Below are positions 55,901 through 64,000 of a stretch of 64,000 bases of DNA, one piece after another (within the stretch, counting starts at the first letter, position 1; each line of letters starts with the position of its first letter). The notes below the pieces were generated by a model, which saw nothing but the letters and a program-made list of their open reading frames with translations, made no database searches and was not told the origin of the DNA. The DNA lies in NCBI RefSeq assembly GCF_031326345.1, contig NZ_CP133671.1, forward strand, positions 1,550,001 through 1,614,000, given 5' to 3'. Position numbers and translations under genes: made by a program. This stretch comes from Aureispira sp. CCB-E (GTDB lineage Bacteria > Bacteroidota > Bacteroidia > Chitinophagales > Saprospiraceae).

Positions 55901-56402
55901 GGGCTTGAGACAAATGCAAGAGCAGCTGAATAAGCAAATGGAAAAAATGAAGGAGATGATGAAGCAGGGAAAAATGCCTGGTGGAAAACAATTTGCGCAA
56001 ATGGCTGCCAAACAAGCTGCCATCCGAAAAGCGTTGCAGGATGCGAAAAAGAAAGGTCAGAAAAAAGGGAAAGGTGGTGGAAAAGAATTGCAAGAAATGA
56101 TAGATGCTATGGATAAGGTAGAAACGGATTTGGTCAACAAACGTTTGCCTAACGACATGCAAAAACGTCAAAAAGATATTTTAACTCGTTTGCTACAAGC
56201 AGAAAATGCAGAACGTGAACGTGAATTGGATGAAAAAAGAAAAGCAGAACGCCCAGATAAATATGTTCCTAAAATGCCACCAGCATTGGAGGAGTATCTA
56301 AAAAAGCGTCAAGGTCAAGTAGAAATGTTTAAAACTGTTTCACCTTCTTTGAAACCTTATTACAAAAATCTCGTAGAAAAGTATTTTAGAGCATTAAATT
56401 AA
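52926..56402 (+). CDS. DUF4175 large coiled-coil membrane protein
   Basis: The start chosen is ATG 52926 (MQNSNYQSLIEKIDQFTRK). The GTG at 52887 adds 13 residues. There are three membrane helices in the first 200 residues (near 28-50, 65-90 and 158-178), then a beta-rich domain. A very long charged coiled-coil region follows (about 540-1000), with runs of EEME/KKMK, and then a Gly/Met/Gln-rich segment (MQQQMAQQM, PGGQGQGMGKDGKKPGMGG). It matches DUF4175 family proteins of Bacteroidota. Function is unknown; a cell-envelope scaffold is plausible. Confidence 0.85.
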   Translation: MQNSNYQSLIEKIDQFTRKYYMNNLIRGSLYSIGVLLVAFISFSLLEYYYFTATTSSMQLRKVLFYSFLGISIITLGALVFRPLLQYFKLGAVISHEQAAKIIGRHFGNVKDKLLNVLQLKEQMNYADSALVEASINQKIQTLKPVPFTAAIDLKENKRYLRYALPPLLLLLLLLFSSNILEESAGRIINNNKEFEKAALFSFIVEDKERKVVQYNNYDLEVRVDGEALPNEVFIEVDNYKYKLEKKSPNTFKYTFVELRKDTKFNLTANGVISKSYDIDVLEKPQVADFDINLNYPSYTGRKNESITGIGDLVVPVGTNIDWLFKSINTNTLNVQFPGEKEKTETTQVGEAAFSIKKRVLKEGTYKIFIGNKELPTGDSISYSLTLIPDMYPSIDVQSNRDSLNDKIVYFVGEASDDYGLRALNFNYKIERQDQVVKEDKMSMAITKGKQTTYDHILNVKDLNLRPGDKLSYYFQAFDNDGVSGSKSVKTPVMYYEMPTVEELKENETTNNAEIKNELEDAIKKMKKLGDDVKRVQNRILQKKDMNWQDRRELEKLIKEREAIEEEIQEAKDNFDENIQKQEEYQKVSKEIAEKQEMLQKLFDEVMNDEMKELFQEMEEMLNEMDQEKLKEQLDEIKMSEEEMEKELDRMLELFKKMEVEKAMEDAVNELDSLAKEQEELSKQAEENASENEKTEENQEDKKDAGDKKDGDGDKKQEDKKDGADKKKMSQEELEKKQEEINKKFDQIMEKVKEAKEKNEELESPMDMDSEEMDQQEQDVQENLQNSSQQLQKKNNKKASKSQKNAAQKMKEMSKEMKEMMQMNQMQQMQQDVKSMRQLLENLVDMSFEQEDLIDDVNITIANTPTYVKLVQKQDKLKDDFRHIEDSLQALSKRVYQIEAFVTEKVTEVKKTLKKSVETLEERQKRTAVVQQQYTMTGVNDLALMLNEAMDQMQQQMAQQMPGTQVCEKPGQGKPGGQGQGMGKDGKKPGMGGLRQMQEQLNKQMEKMKEMMKQGKMPGGKQFAQMAAKQAAIRKALQDAKKKGQKKGKGGGKELQEMIDAMDKVETDLVNKRLPNDMQKRQKDILTRLLQAENAERERELDEKRKAERPDKYVPKMPPALEEYLKKRQGQVEMFKTVSPSLKPYYKNLVEKYFRALN

Positions 56403-56558
56403 AATCAATTACTGTGTAATGGATTTAATATTGAAGAATTAGGGAGCTTTAATATTATTGGATTTAACTAAAATTTGCCGCCATTTGGAGACAAATAAAC
56501 AATTTTCCAACCATGCACAATTGTTGATGATTAAAAAACTAAAAACCAACATTTTCTA

Positions 56559-56966
56559 ATGACTGAACTTGCACTTAACTTAACCCTTGATTCTCATCCT
56601 AAAAATATCGCAGAGGTAGAACCTTATGTGACTCAAGTAGTTCAAAAATATGAGATCAATCAAGAGTTATATGGTAATATGCTAATCACTCTAACAGAAG
56701 CCGTGAGCAATGCTATTATACATGGAAACAGTGCCAAAGCAGCAAAAAAAGTTTTTGTTTCTACCAACTGTTCCAATCAAAAAATTTGCTTTACGGTTCA
56801 AGATGAGGGGTCTGGATTTAATCCCGATACTTTGCCTGATCCAACTGCCCCCGAAAATATACTTACTCCTGGAGGACGTGGTGTGTTTTTGATGAGACAA
56901 CTTTCAGATGCCGTTACTTTTAGTGACGATGGGCGTTTAGTAACCTTAGAATTTTCTTTGCAGTAG
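56559..56966 (+). CDS. RsbW-like anti-sigma factor kinase (HATPase)
   Basis: The 135-residue GHKL ATPase has N box LTEAVSNAIIHGN (residues 45-57), G1 motif VQDEGSGFNPDTLPD and G2 motif GGRGVFLMRQLSD. It is a serine kinase of the RsbW/SpoIIAB type. No cognate anti-anti-sigma or sigma gene is adjacent. Confidence 0.88.
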   Translation: MTELALNLTLDSHPKNIAEVEPYVTQVVQKYEINQELYGNMLITLTEAVSNAIIHGNSAKAAKKVFVSTNCSNQKICFTVQDEGSGFNPDTLPDPTAPENILTPGGRGVFLMRQLSDAVTFSDDGRLVTLEFSLQ

Positions 56967-57002
56967 AAATATAGGTGCATCAAACTTAGGTGTTTGACAC
57001 TG

Positions 57003-57040
57003 AATCCCGACTAAGTTAAAAAACTTAGTCGGGATTGTTT
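57003..57040 (+). terminator. Intrinsic terminator after the RsbW-like gene
   Basis: AATCCCGACTAAGTT (57003-57017) pairs perfectly with AACTTAGTCGGGATT (57022-57036), followed by GTTTT. Confidence 0.85.
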
Positions 57041-57083
57041 TGGTTTGGGTAGCCTCTAAAATTTTAGATTATAAAAAATAGAT

Positions 57084-57515
57084 ATGGAACTTACCTTTCA
57101 TTCCGAAGGAATTGATTTTGAGTTGGAGGACTCTACTATAATTCAAACATGGCTAAAACAGGTCATTAAAAATGAAAATTGGATCTTGGCAAATGTTGCT
57201 TATATCTTTTGTAGCGATGCTTATTTGTATAAAATGAATGTAGAACACCTACAACATGATACCTATACAGATGTCATTACTTTTCAATATAATGAGGACT
57301 TTGTAGAAGGGGATGTTTTTATTAGTGTTGAAAGAACGGCAGAAAATGCTGGAATCTTTGGCGTTACTCCTAACCGTGAATTACATCGTGTGATGGTACA
57401 TGGATTGTTGCATTTGATGGGGTACAAAGACAAAGAACCCAAGGACAAAGCATTGATGACAGAGAAAGAAAATCAATATTTGGAGCTATTGGATACTATT
57501 TTGGTGTCGAATTAG
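57084..57515 (+). CDS. ybeY: Endoribonuclease YbeY
   Basis: The 143-residue protein has the zinc-binding HGLLHLMGYKDKEPKDKALM (residues about 110-129). In most YbeY the third ligand is His (GYDH). Here it reads GYKDK, so Asp probably replaces it, a variant that is common in Bacteroidota. It processes the 16S rRNA 3' end and degrades defective ribosomes. It is followed by a hairpin at 57562. Confidence 0.93.
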   Translation: MELTFHSEGIDFELEDSTIIQTWLKQVIKNENWILANVAYIFCSDAYLYKMNVEHLQHDTYTDVITFQYNEDFVEGDVFISVERTAENAGIFGVTPNRELHRVMVHGLLHLMGYKDKEPKDKALMTEKENQYLELLDTILVSN

Positions 57516-57561
57516 CTGTTCTTAATAATACCTTATTGGATTGGGTTTAATGATAAAAAAA

Positions 57562-57592
57562 ACAGTGAAGTTTTTGACCTCACTGTCTTTTT
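57562..57592. terminator. Bidirectional terminator between ybeY and htrA
   Basis: ACAGTGA (57562-57568) pairs with TCACTGT (57580-57586). A TTTTT run follows and AAAAAAAA precedes, so it can serve the convergent ybeY and htrA. Confidence 0.7.
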
Positions 57593-57690
57593 ATGATTGA
57601 CAACTTGTTGATAGCAATAGAGCAGAATGAACTTTTTAAGATAAACCTCTTATGCTAACATAGACTAATAGGTGGTTATTAATGAATGAG

Positions 57691-59220
57691 TTATATTCCA
57701 AAGGCATAATAATAAGCACCTGGAACCTCTTCATAAACTCCTTCTAGCATGACCCCACCACTTTTTTGAGCTAAAATTTTGGTAAATTCTTCAACAGAGT
57801 GAATCGTTTTTCCATCAATATGTGTGACAATAAAGCCATCTCTCATTTGAGTTTGTTTACTTAGTTTGCCAGCATGAATTTTTCGAATTTTTACCCCTCC
57901 ATCAATACCTAATTTTTCGGCTAAGTCAGCACTAATATTTTCTACTTCAGCACCAAGAGTTTTTATGGTTGTTCTACTTGATTTATCCAAGAGCTTTGTA
58001 TTTCCGTCCCTATTGTTCAAAATCACATCAATAGTTTGGGTATTGCCATTTCGATCAATCGAAAGCTGGATAGATTCTCCAGGGCGATGTCGAGCGACAA
58101 TTTCTTGCAAATCAGAACTTGTCTTAACTTGAATCCCATTTACGGCTGTAATAACATCTCCAATTTGTACATTTGCTTTAGCGGCAGCACTGTTTTTTAA
58201 AAGGCTATCGACATAGACTCCTTGTGTTAAATTCAACTCTTTTTCTTTGGCAAAGTTCCCATCGATGGTACGAATCATAATTCCTAAGACTCCTCTCTGA
58301 ACAACTCCATATTCAATAAGGTCTTGCACGACCTTAGATACAATGTTGGCAGGAATGGCAAACCCATATCCAGCAAAAGAACCTGTAGGACTAGCAATAG
58401 CTGTGTTAATGCCAACCAAACCTCCTTCAAGATTAACAAGGGCACCACCACTATTTCCTGGATTAATAGCTGCATCTGTTTGAATAAAATTTTCAACAGC
58501 GTATTTATCTTTTAAGATATTAATACTTCTTCCTTTTGCGCTAACGATGCCTGCTGTTACTGTTGAATTTAAACCCATCGGGTTGCCAACAGCAAGTACC
58601 CATTGTCCTGTTTTGACTTGGTCTGAGTTGACAAAGGGAACACTAGGCAAGTCTTTTTCCTTTATCTGTAAGAGTGCTAAGTCAGTAGAAGGATCTGTTC
58701 CAATGATTGTTGCTTTATAGGTTCTGTTATCATGCAAGGTGACTTCTACATCATCAGCATTTGCAATCACATGATTGTTGGTGACAATATAGCCTTCTTG
58801 ATTAATGATCACCCCAGAACCTGTACCAACTCTAGTTGGAGCTTGATTTGATCTAGGGTGAGTAGGAGGGGTTCTAAATCTAGGGTTAGGACCAAAAAAT
58901 TGCTCTAGATTATTGCCAAAAAGATCTTGAAGTGGTGCGGGGATCTCTTGAAACGATGAATTTCGACTGGGATAAATCTGCGTTGATTTAATATGCACCA
59001 CAGCATCCAATACTTTTTCAGCAGTAGCATTAAAATCTAAAGGTATGACATTGCCTGCATCGTCCATTGAGTAAACGGCATTTTTGCTAGCGGTATGATT
59101 GATGTGTTCTATTTTGACCGTCTTGTTAGAATGGTTAGCATTGAGATATGAAAAAATACTAACTGTAGATAGGCTGATTACCAAAGCAATCAAACCTGAA
59201 AAAATAAGATTTTTTTTCAT
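57691..59220 (-). CDS. HtrA/DegP-family serine protease
   Basis: The 509-residue envelope protease has an N-terminal signal/anchor (residues 7-27). The trypsin-like domain has catalytic His150 (NNHVIANADD), Asp180 (STDLALL) and Ser257 (GNSGG). Two C-terminal PDZ domains follow, the first at about 315-390. It is expected to degrade or refold misfolded proteins in the periplasm. It lies 224 bp downstream of hsp20 on the same strand, and the two may share stress control. Confidence 0.94.
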   Translation of the reverse strand: MKKNLIFSGLIALVISLSTVSIFSYLNANHSNKTVKIEHINHTASKNAVYSMDDAGNVIPLDFNATAEKVLDAVVHIKSTQIYPSRNSSFQEIPAPLQDLFGNNLEQFFGPNPRFRTPPTHPRSNQAPTRVGTGSGVIINQEGYIVTNNHVIANADDVEVTLHDNRTYKATIIGTDPSTDLALLQIKEKDLPSVPFVNSDQVKTGQWVLAVGNPMGLNSTVTAGIVSAKGRSINILKDKYAVENFIQTDAAINPGNSGGALVNLEGGLVGINTAIASPTGSFAGYGFAIPANIVSKVVQDLIEYGVVQRGVLGIMIRTIDGNFAKEKELNLTQGVYVDSLLKNSAAAKANVQIGDVITAVNGIQVKTSSDLQEIVARHRPGESIQLSIDRNGNTQTIDVILNNRDGNTKLLDKSSRTTIKTLGAEVENISADLAEKLGIDGGVKIRKIHAGKLSKQTQMRDGFIVTHIDGKTIHSVEEFTKILAQKSGGVMLEGVYEEVPGAYYYAFGI

Positions 59221-59394
59221 GATTGCAATTTTTTATTACTTGAATGTTATGTGAAAATAGTAGTATGTAAGCTATTTTAGTTTGTTGATTATGAGAGAGC
59301 AAACTAAAATTCTATCATTTAATAAATTAATAATAGCACCTATTTCTTACATAGAGAGTGGGCATTGCTATTCATTCATAATGTATTATGAGCA

Positions 59395-59428
59395 TAAAAA
59401 TGCCAGACAGCATGGAGGCGCTGTCTGG
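59395..59428 (-). terminator. hsp20 intrinsic terminator
   Basis: CCAGACAGC pairs with GCTGTCTGG (59403-59428). On the minus strand CATTTTTA follows. The position is 17 bp beyond the hsp20 stop. Confidence 0.8.
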
Positions 59429-59444
59429 TTATATTGGTAATAAT

Positions 59445-59888
59445 CTAAGAAATTTCAATTTGACGGGCAGGTTTCTTTTTAGCTTCCTCTTTTTTAGGTA
59501 AGGTTAAGCTTAAAATTCCGTCTTGATAAGTTGCTTTTATATTGCTATCGTCAACTACTCTATTATTTAGATTAAACGAGCGTTGGAAGGATTGGTAACA
59601 AAACTCTTTACGAGTGAAGTTTTCCCCTTCTGTGGCTTCATTTTCGTGTTCGACTTCGCTTTTAATGGTCAAGGTGTTATTGTCCAATTCTATATGAAAA
59701 TCTTCTTTTTTCATACCAGGGGCAGCCACTTCTACACAATATTCATCTGTTGTTTCTTTAATGTTTACAGAAGGCAATGTGTTGCGGTTGTTGGCAAAAT
59801 TTCGATTTGACCAATTAAATAATGAATTCCAATCGTCGTCAAAAAATTTAGAGACAGTTGGTAGCAAATTACTTTTTACTGGTAACAT
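59445..59888 (-). CDS. Small heat-shock protein Hsp20
   Basis: The 147-residue alpha-crystallin protein has a core domain from VNIKETTDEYCVEVAAPGMKKEDFHIELDNNTLTI to the conserved QDGILSLTLPKKE, and a short N-terminal region. It holds unfolding proteins in the cytosol. A palindromic TGTCAT-A-ATGACA site 75 bp upstream is a candidate stress-control operator. Confidence 0.95.
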   Translation of the reverse strand: MLPVKSNLLPTVSKFFDDDWNSLFNWSNRNFANNRNTLPSVNIKETTDEYCVEVAAPGMKKEDFHIELDNNTLTIKSEVEHENEATEGENFTRKEFCYQSFQRSFNLNNRVVDDSNIKATYQDGILSLTLPKKEEAKKKPARQIEIS

Positions 59889-60252
59889 AACTAAAAATTT
59901 AATGTTTTAACTAATTGAATGTCACTTAGTATTTTTCAAGTGCTGTGCCAATTGATTTTTGGTGTCATAATGACATTTTTACGCTGTAATGAAGTGACAA
60001 TATGTCTTGTTTTTTTGAAATTTTGTCATTCGATTTATCTTAAAGAGACTTGATCAACAAAAAGGACGTTATTCTTTTGTCAAAACTGAAAGACAATGCG
60101 ACAAAACGTAATTTCTTTGGTATCTTAGCGCCTTCTTATAAGATGTTTAATTGTAGAATAGTTGGCTAGGTTGAGCGTACATTAACTTAGCAAATACATT
60201 CAGAACCATTGTAAAATATCCAATACCAAATCGCTTGGCGACTCCGAACAAA
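59889..60252. promoter_or_regulatory. hsp20 control region with TGTCA palindromes
   Basis: It contains TGTCATAATGACA (59963-59975, perfect palindrome), GACA-ATA-TGTC (near 59995), and single TGTCA copies near 59923 and 60026. Together they suggest a repeated operator. No ORF is supported. The glycosyltransferase start and its promoter lie at the right end. Confidence 0.5.
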
Positions 60253-62244
60253 ATGAAACTATCAGTTATTATTGTTAGTTACAAAGTACCTTATTTTTTA
60301 GAGCAGACCTTATTGTCTGTTCAAAAGGCTGCTCAACATGTCGAAACAGAAGTCATTGTTGTGGATAACAACTCTAGGGACAACTCTGTGAGTATGGTTC
60401 AAGAAAAATTTCCTTGGGTTCGGTTAATTGCCAATACACAAAATACAGGATTTGCTACGGCAAATAATCAAGGGATAGAAATAGCAAAAGGAGCGTATAT
60501 TTTATTTTTAAACCCTGATACAGTTGTTCGAGAAGATACCTTTGAGCAAGTAATTGACTTTATGAGCGAAAACCCTCAAATTGGTGGGTTAGGGGTCAAA
60601 ATGATTGATGGAACGGGAGTTTTCTTGCCAGAATCCAAACGAGGTTTTCCGTCGCCAGAAGTAGCATTTTACAAAACCTTTGGGTTTTCCAAGTTATTTC
60701 CAAAGTCGAAGCGTTTTAATCGGTATCATTTGGGCTATTTAGACAAGGATGAAAATCATGAAATAGATGTATTGTCAGGTGCCTTTATGCTCGTTCCGAA
60801 GAAAGTATTGGATGAGGTTGGGTATTGGGATGAAGCGTTTTTTATGTATGGGGAAGATATTGATTTGTCGTATCGAATTATCAAAGGTGGGTATAAAAAT
60901 TATTATTACTCAGATACAACAATAATTCATTACAAAGGAGAAAGCACTAAAAAAGGAAGTTTGAATTACGTAAAAACTTTCTATGAGGCAATGATCATCT
61001 TTACTCAAAAGCATTTTCAAGGCTCTAAAGCGGGGTTGTTTATCTTGATGCTTCAATTTGCAATTTATTTCAGAGCTTTCTTGACCTTGCTATCCAATTT
61101 TCTTAAACGAGGTTCTTTATTTGTCTTGGATGCTCTAGTAGCTTATGGTGGTTTGATTGTTATCAAGGATATTTGGGCGCACATTCGATTCCAAGATGCT
61201 AGTTATTATGATAGTAATCCAACATTGATTTATTTCAATTTCCCTTTTTATGTTCTAATGTGGATTGGTGGAATTTATTTGAGAGGGGGGTATGACAAAC
61301 ATGCTAGGACAAAACATGTTTTGACAGGAGTATTGTTGGGTATGGTTGCTATCACCTCCATTTATGCTTTATTCCCTCAAGAGCTTCGTTCTTCTAGAAT
61401 GTTAATCTTATTGGGAACTCTTTGGACGATTATAGCCGCTTATTTGAATCGAAGTTTGGTTTCTTTGTTGCAAAATAACACGATTTTTTGGAGTACTTCT
61501 CAACAGCGAAATGTTGTAATTGTAGGGGACGAGCAGGAAAGCAAGCGTGTGTTAAATTTACTCTATCAAGCGCATGTAGATTTTAATTTTATAGGGACGG
61601 TTGGCACAACTGGAGAGGCTAATTTAGCAGCGTTATTAGGAGATGTCAACGACTTGGAGTCACTGACTCATTTTTATAAGGTCAATGAACTGATTTTCTG
61701 TGGAAAGAACATTAGTTTTGAACAAATTATCTATTGGATGACTCGATTAGGACCAGGTATGAATTACAAAATTGTGCCTCAAAATAGCACTTACATCATT
61801 GGTTCGAACTCAAAAAATAGCGCAGGAGACTTGTATGCAGTAGATATTAATTTTAATATTGCAAACTCTATTCAACAACGAAACAAACAGCTCTTAGATA
61901 TCGTTTATAGTTTATTTTTCCTTGTTTTGTCTCCCATTCTTTTTCTTTTTATAAAGAATCGATTAGGCTTCTTTCGTAATATAATTTTGGTATTAACAAG
62001 AAAAAAAACATGGGTAGGGTATGTGCCGAATTCAAACAATTCAAAATTACCCCAATTGCTCCATGCTATTTTGACACCTATAGACACACTTAAAATAAAA
62101 CCGACAGAGGAACAAACTCTTCATCGAATTAATTTGTTCTATGCAAAGGATTATACTAGTAGTGCCGATTTTAGTATAATAATACAGGCTTGGCGAGAAT
62201 TAGGGCGCCAAGAAATACCTGTTTACGCTCCTAAGAAAACTTAA
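60253..62244 (+). CDS. Two-domain glycosyltransferase
   Basis: The start chosen is ATG 60253 (MKLSVIIVSYKVPYF); a TTG 18 bp upstream is in frame. The N-terminal GT-A family 2 transferase (about 1-300) has VIVVDNNSRDNS, LFLNPDTVV and GEDIDLSYRI. Three membrane helices and a NAD-binding-like domain follow (VVIVGDEQESKRVL, about 420-550), with a helical C-terminus carrying one hydrophobic segment. The second half resembles regions of polyprenyl sugar transferases such as WbaP, without the full catalytic end. It is probably in surface-polysaccharide assembly. The next gene is 13 bp away. Confidence 0.85.
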   Translation: MKLSVIIVSYKVPYFLEQTLLSVQKAAQHVETEVIVVDNNSRDNSVSMVQEKFPWVRLIANTQNTGFATANNQGIEIAKGAYILFLNPDTVVREDTFEQVIDFMSENPQIGGLGVKMIDGTGVFLPESKRGFPSPEVAFYKTFGFSKLFPKSKRFNRYHLGYLDKDENHEIDVLSGAFMLVPKKVLDEVGYWDEAFFMYGEDIDLSYRIIKGGYKNYYYSDTTIIHYKGESTKKGSLNYVKTFYEAMIIFTQKHFQGSKAGLFILMLQFAIYFRAFLTLLSNFLKRGSLFVLDALVAYGGLIVIKDIWAHIRFQDASYYDSNPTLIYFNFPFYVLMWIGGIYLRGGYDKHARTKHVLTGVLLGMVAITSIYALFPQELRSSRMLILLGTLWTIIAAYLNRSLVSLLQNNTIFWSTSQQRNVVIVGDEQESKRVLNLLYQAHVDFNFIGTVGTTGEANLAALLGDVNDLESLTHFYKVNELIFCGKNISFEQIIYWMTRLGPGMNYKIVPQNSTYIIGSNSKNSAGDLYAVDINFNIANSIQQRNKQLLDIVYSLFFLVLSPILFLFIKNRLGFFRNIILVLTRKKTWVGYVPNSNNSKLPQLLHAILTPIDTLKIKPTEEQTLHRINLFYAKDYTSSADFSIIIQAWRELGRQEIPVYAPKKT

Positions 62245-62257
62245 GGAAATTGAATGT

Positions 62258-63154
62258 ATGAATGCCACAACTTTCTATGAAAATATATTTGAGCTGTCTC
62301 CACAGTATCCTTTAACAGTGTTGGAATTTCTGAAAACCGAACTGCAATTGGGCAAGAAGTATGTTGTCATGGATGTTCATACGCATAATGGTCAGTTGAG
62401 CAAATTGCTACACAAACACGTTCATTTGGTCTGTTCTGTTTCCTCAGATCCCCAATATCATGTCTATTTAAAAGACAAGCTTCGAGATAAAACTAATTTT
62501 TTGAGCTTAAATGCCTTGCCTATTCTGACCAATATAGAGGAAGATTCAATTGATTGTTTGTGCATTGATGAGACGTTTAATAAATACGATGCTCTTCGTA
62601 TGGGGATCGAGTTTGAGCGTATTTTAAGATTAAACAGTTATGTACTTGTCTTGCAGAATAAATTATTAGGCATTCCTAAAACATTTACCAATGCGTATCT
62701 TACCTTCTTAAAACATTATCACAATGAGGAGGGGATATTAGCAAAACTTCCAGATAAAAATCGTTTGGAAGAATTTTATAGTAATGGTTTTGCTCAACAG
62801 AAATTTAAAAATCAACAGTGGCTTGATTGGTCTATGTTAAAGCAGTACTACCAAATGACTTTGGAGAAAGAACAATTAGAGATGCCTCCTAAGGCTTTAG
62901 AGGAATTGGAACAACTGTTTAGGCAGTTTGAGCAAGAAGGGCAAGTACATTTGGAATACCAAACTTATCTTTATTATGGTTTGTTTAACCATTCTGTCCC
63001 CGAAATATCGCTGCGTAAGAGTATATTTTTTAATGTTTTGCGTCCTTTTGCTTTTGTTTTTTATATTTTAGTAAAAGCCAATATTTATTTTTGGAGAGCT
63101 TTGTATAAGATAAAAGAAAAACTATTTCCGACATCTGATTCCACACAACGATAG
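62258..63154 (+). CDS. Methyltransferase-like protein with C-terminal membrane segment
   Basis: The 298-residue protein has a Rossmann-like N-terminal part with a degenerate AdoMet motif I (VVMDVHTHNGQLSKLL) and IDCLCIDETFNKYDALRMGIEFERIL, where a normal motif I has GxGxG. One hydrophobic segment (about 255-280) lies near the C-terminus. It is coupled to the glycosyltransferase upstream, so a polysaccharide role is likely. It may be a catalytically weak or inactive methyltransferase. Confidence 0.7.
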   Translation: MNATTFYENIFELSPQYPLTVLEFLKTELQLGKKYVVMDVHTHNGQLSKLLHKHVHLVCSVSSDPQYHVYLKDKLRDKTNFLSLNALPILTNIEEDSIDCLCIDETFNKYDALRMGIEFERILRLNSYVLVLQNKLLGIPKTFTNAYLTFLKHYHNEEGILAKLPDKNRLEEFYSNGFAQQKFKNQQWLDWSMLKQYYQMTLEKEQLEMPPKALEELEQLFRQFEQEGQVHLEYQTYLYYGLFNHSVPEISLRKSIFFNVLRPFAFVFYILVKANIYFWRALYKIKEKLFPTSDSTQR

Positions 63155-63169
63155 AATTTTAAAGAACTT

Positions 63170-64000
63170 CTATAAGAAACCAAGCATTTGAGCTGTGTCA
63201 AAATGAGGAAATACAGTTTCTACATGTTGATGCTTCATTTGCTTTTGTAGTATTTCACTTAAAATAGTTCTGTAATCTGTTGTGATTTCTAAATCTACAT
63301 GGTTGTTTAATTGATGGCTTGACAATCCAGGCCATTTCCCATACATTTTTCCACCCTTTACTTGTCCACCTAAAATTAATGCAAGCCCTCCATAGCCATG
63401 GTCTGTCCCTCCACTACGATTTGATTTTAATCTTCGACCAAATTCACTCATAACAACGATGGTTAGTTTAGAGTGATATTTCGTCATGTCATTATAAAAA
63501 GCTGCCAATGCGTTTGAAAGTCCTTCTAGGCGCAGAGGAAAATGGTAGGCTTGATTTTCGTGATGATCCCAGCCATCATACTCTACGGTAGCAAAATGAA
63601 CGCCTGTATCTAGTTTGATTAAGTGCGCTAAATTTTTTAAGGAATTTGCAAAGTCTTTGATAGCCCATGTACTAGGATAATCGGCTCCGTGTTCTGGATG
63701 ATAAGGAGGGTGTTCGGTTTGTTTTTTCTGTAGCATTTGAATCGTGGAAAGTGTTTGTTGACCAGCTTGATGTAGCATGGTATCTCCTTGGTAAAATTCG
63801 GTTAATACTTCTTGCAAAATAGGTTCACCAATTAGTTTGAATTCTTGAATAGAATCAATTGAAATGGCTTGAGAGTAGCCTTTTAAGGCAGGAGATAGAC
63901 CATTGTTTCCAACCGAGACAGCAGGCAAAGTTCCTGTGTTTGAAATGGTTTCAAAATAACGAGTCATCCAGCCTTGGGCACTACTGTTGTTTTTAGACAA
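63170..64000 (-). CDS. DUF1501 family protein (partial, 5' end outside)
   Basis: The 276 visible residues end at the window edge; the start lies beyond position 64000. The DUF1501 signatures are DTGVHFATVEYDGWDHHENQ, VMSEFGRRLKSNRSGGTDHGYGGLALILGG and KMYGKWPGL. These sulphatase-like proteins often pair with DUF1800 proteins. Here it is convergent with the methyltransferase-like gene, with 15 bp between stops. Confidence 0.88.
   Translation of the reverse strand: MSKNNSSAQGWMTRYFETISNTGTLPAVSVGNNGLSPALKGYSQAISIDSIQEFKLIGEPILQEVLTEFYQGDTMLHQAGQQTLSTIQMLQKKQTEHPPYHPEHGADYPSTWAIKDFANSLKNLAHLIKLDTGVHFATVEYDGWDHHENQAYHFPLRLEGLSNALAAFYNDMTKYHSKLTIVVMSEFGRRLKSNRSGGTDHGYGGLALILGGQVKGGKMYGKWPGLSSHQLNNHVDLEITTDYRTILSEILQKQMKHQHVETVFPHFDTAQMLGFL

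Noticed and set aside
54410-56171. Several minus-strand ORFs opposite the DUF4175 gene
   Set aside because: They are mirrors of the low-complexity coding strand; their translation is Phe/Leu/Cys-rich with no domain or upstream signal.

Overview
The window looks like a chromosome piece from a low-GC, filament-forming Bacteroidota (Saprospiria-like). Supporting signs are RecA with a TAnnTTTG-type promoter, PorQ of the type IX secretion system, DUF4175, DUF4837, DUF1573 and PD40 proteins, and near-absence of Shine-Dalgarno sequences. The genus is inference.

Region 1 (about 296-13887) is a 13.6-kb integrative element. A 17-bp direct repeat flanks it, and the right copy forms the 3' end of a tRNA-Ala gene. 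Next to that copy lies a leftward tyrosine integrase, the classic tRNA-integrase-element order. Inside are divergent repressor/Cro-like regulators with a highly structured 420-bp gap, a primase-helicase, a zinc-finger membrane protein, several unknown proteins, a GIY-YIG-like protein and a type I modification module (hsdM-hsdS) with no hsdR. There are no capsid, terminase or relaxase genes, so a phage satellite or other hitch-hiking element is the best guess.

Region 2 (198-269, then 13874-17468) is a leftward array of 25 tRNA genes or tRNA-like genes, interrupted by the element. It has anticodons for every amino acid except Cys. Several members are structurally wrong for their anticodon: both Leu-anticodon tRNAs are short class I, while the only His and Glu tRNAs have long class II variable arms. 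Some members look decayed: a Pro copy with a 6-nt T loop and a Phe-linked copy with a 6-nt anticodon loop. I consider this the most unusual part of the window.

Region 3 (18.3-31.7 kb) is ordinary chromosome: a DUF389 membrane protein, cupin, methyltransferase, zinc-finger/pRiA4b-like protein, WG-repeat protein, an sdpR-sdpI pair without the sdpABC toxin genes, dnaX, DUF1573 lipoprotein and queG.

Region 4 (31.7-36.9 kb) has two paralogous lipoproteins of the MORN/YwqK type and porQ. Each is preceded by a related dispersed repeat; two of the three copies are bounded by inverted ends with compensating changes. A RhuM-Fic/Doc fusion protein follows.

Region 5 (37-50 kb) holds a DUF4837 lipoprotein, recA, an exported TPR-CHAT protein followed by a DUF4261 protein and a small membrane protein, and two tandem leftward TPR-PD40-SPOR-like proteins resembling PorE without its OmpA domain.

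Region 6 (49.9-64 kb) holds rfbA, a mitochondrial-type citrate synthase, a giant DUF4175 protein, an RsbW-like kinase, ybeY, an HtrA/DegP protease, Hsp20, a two-domain glycosyltransferase, a methyltransferase-like protein and the 3' part of a DUF1501 gene.
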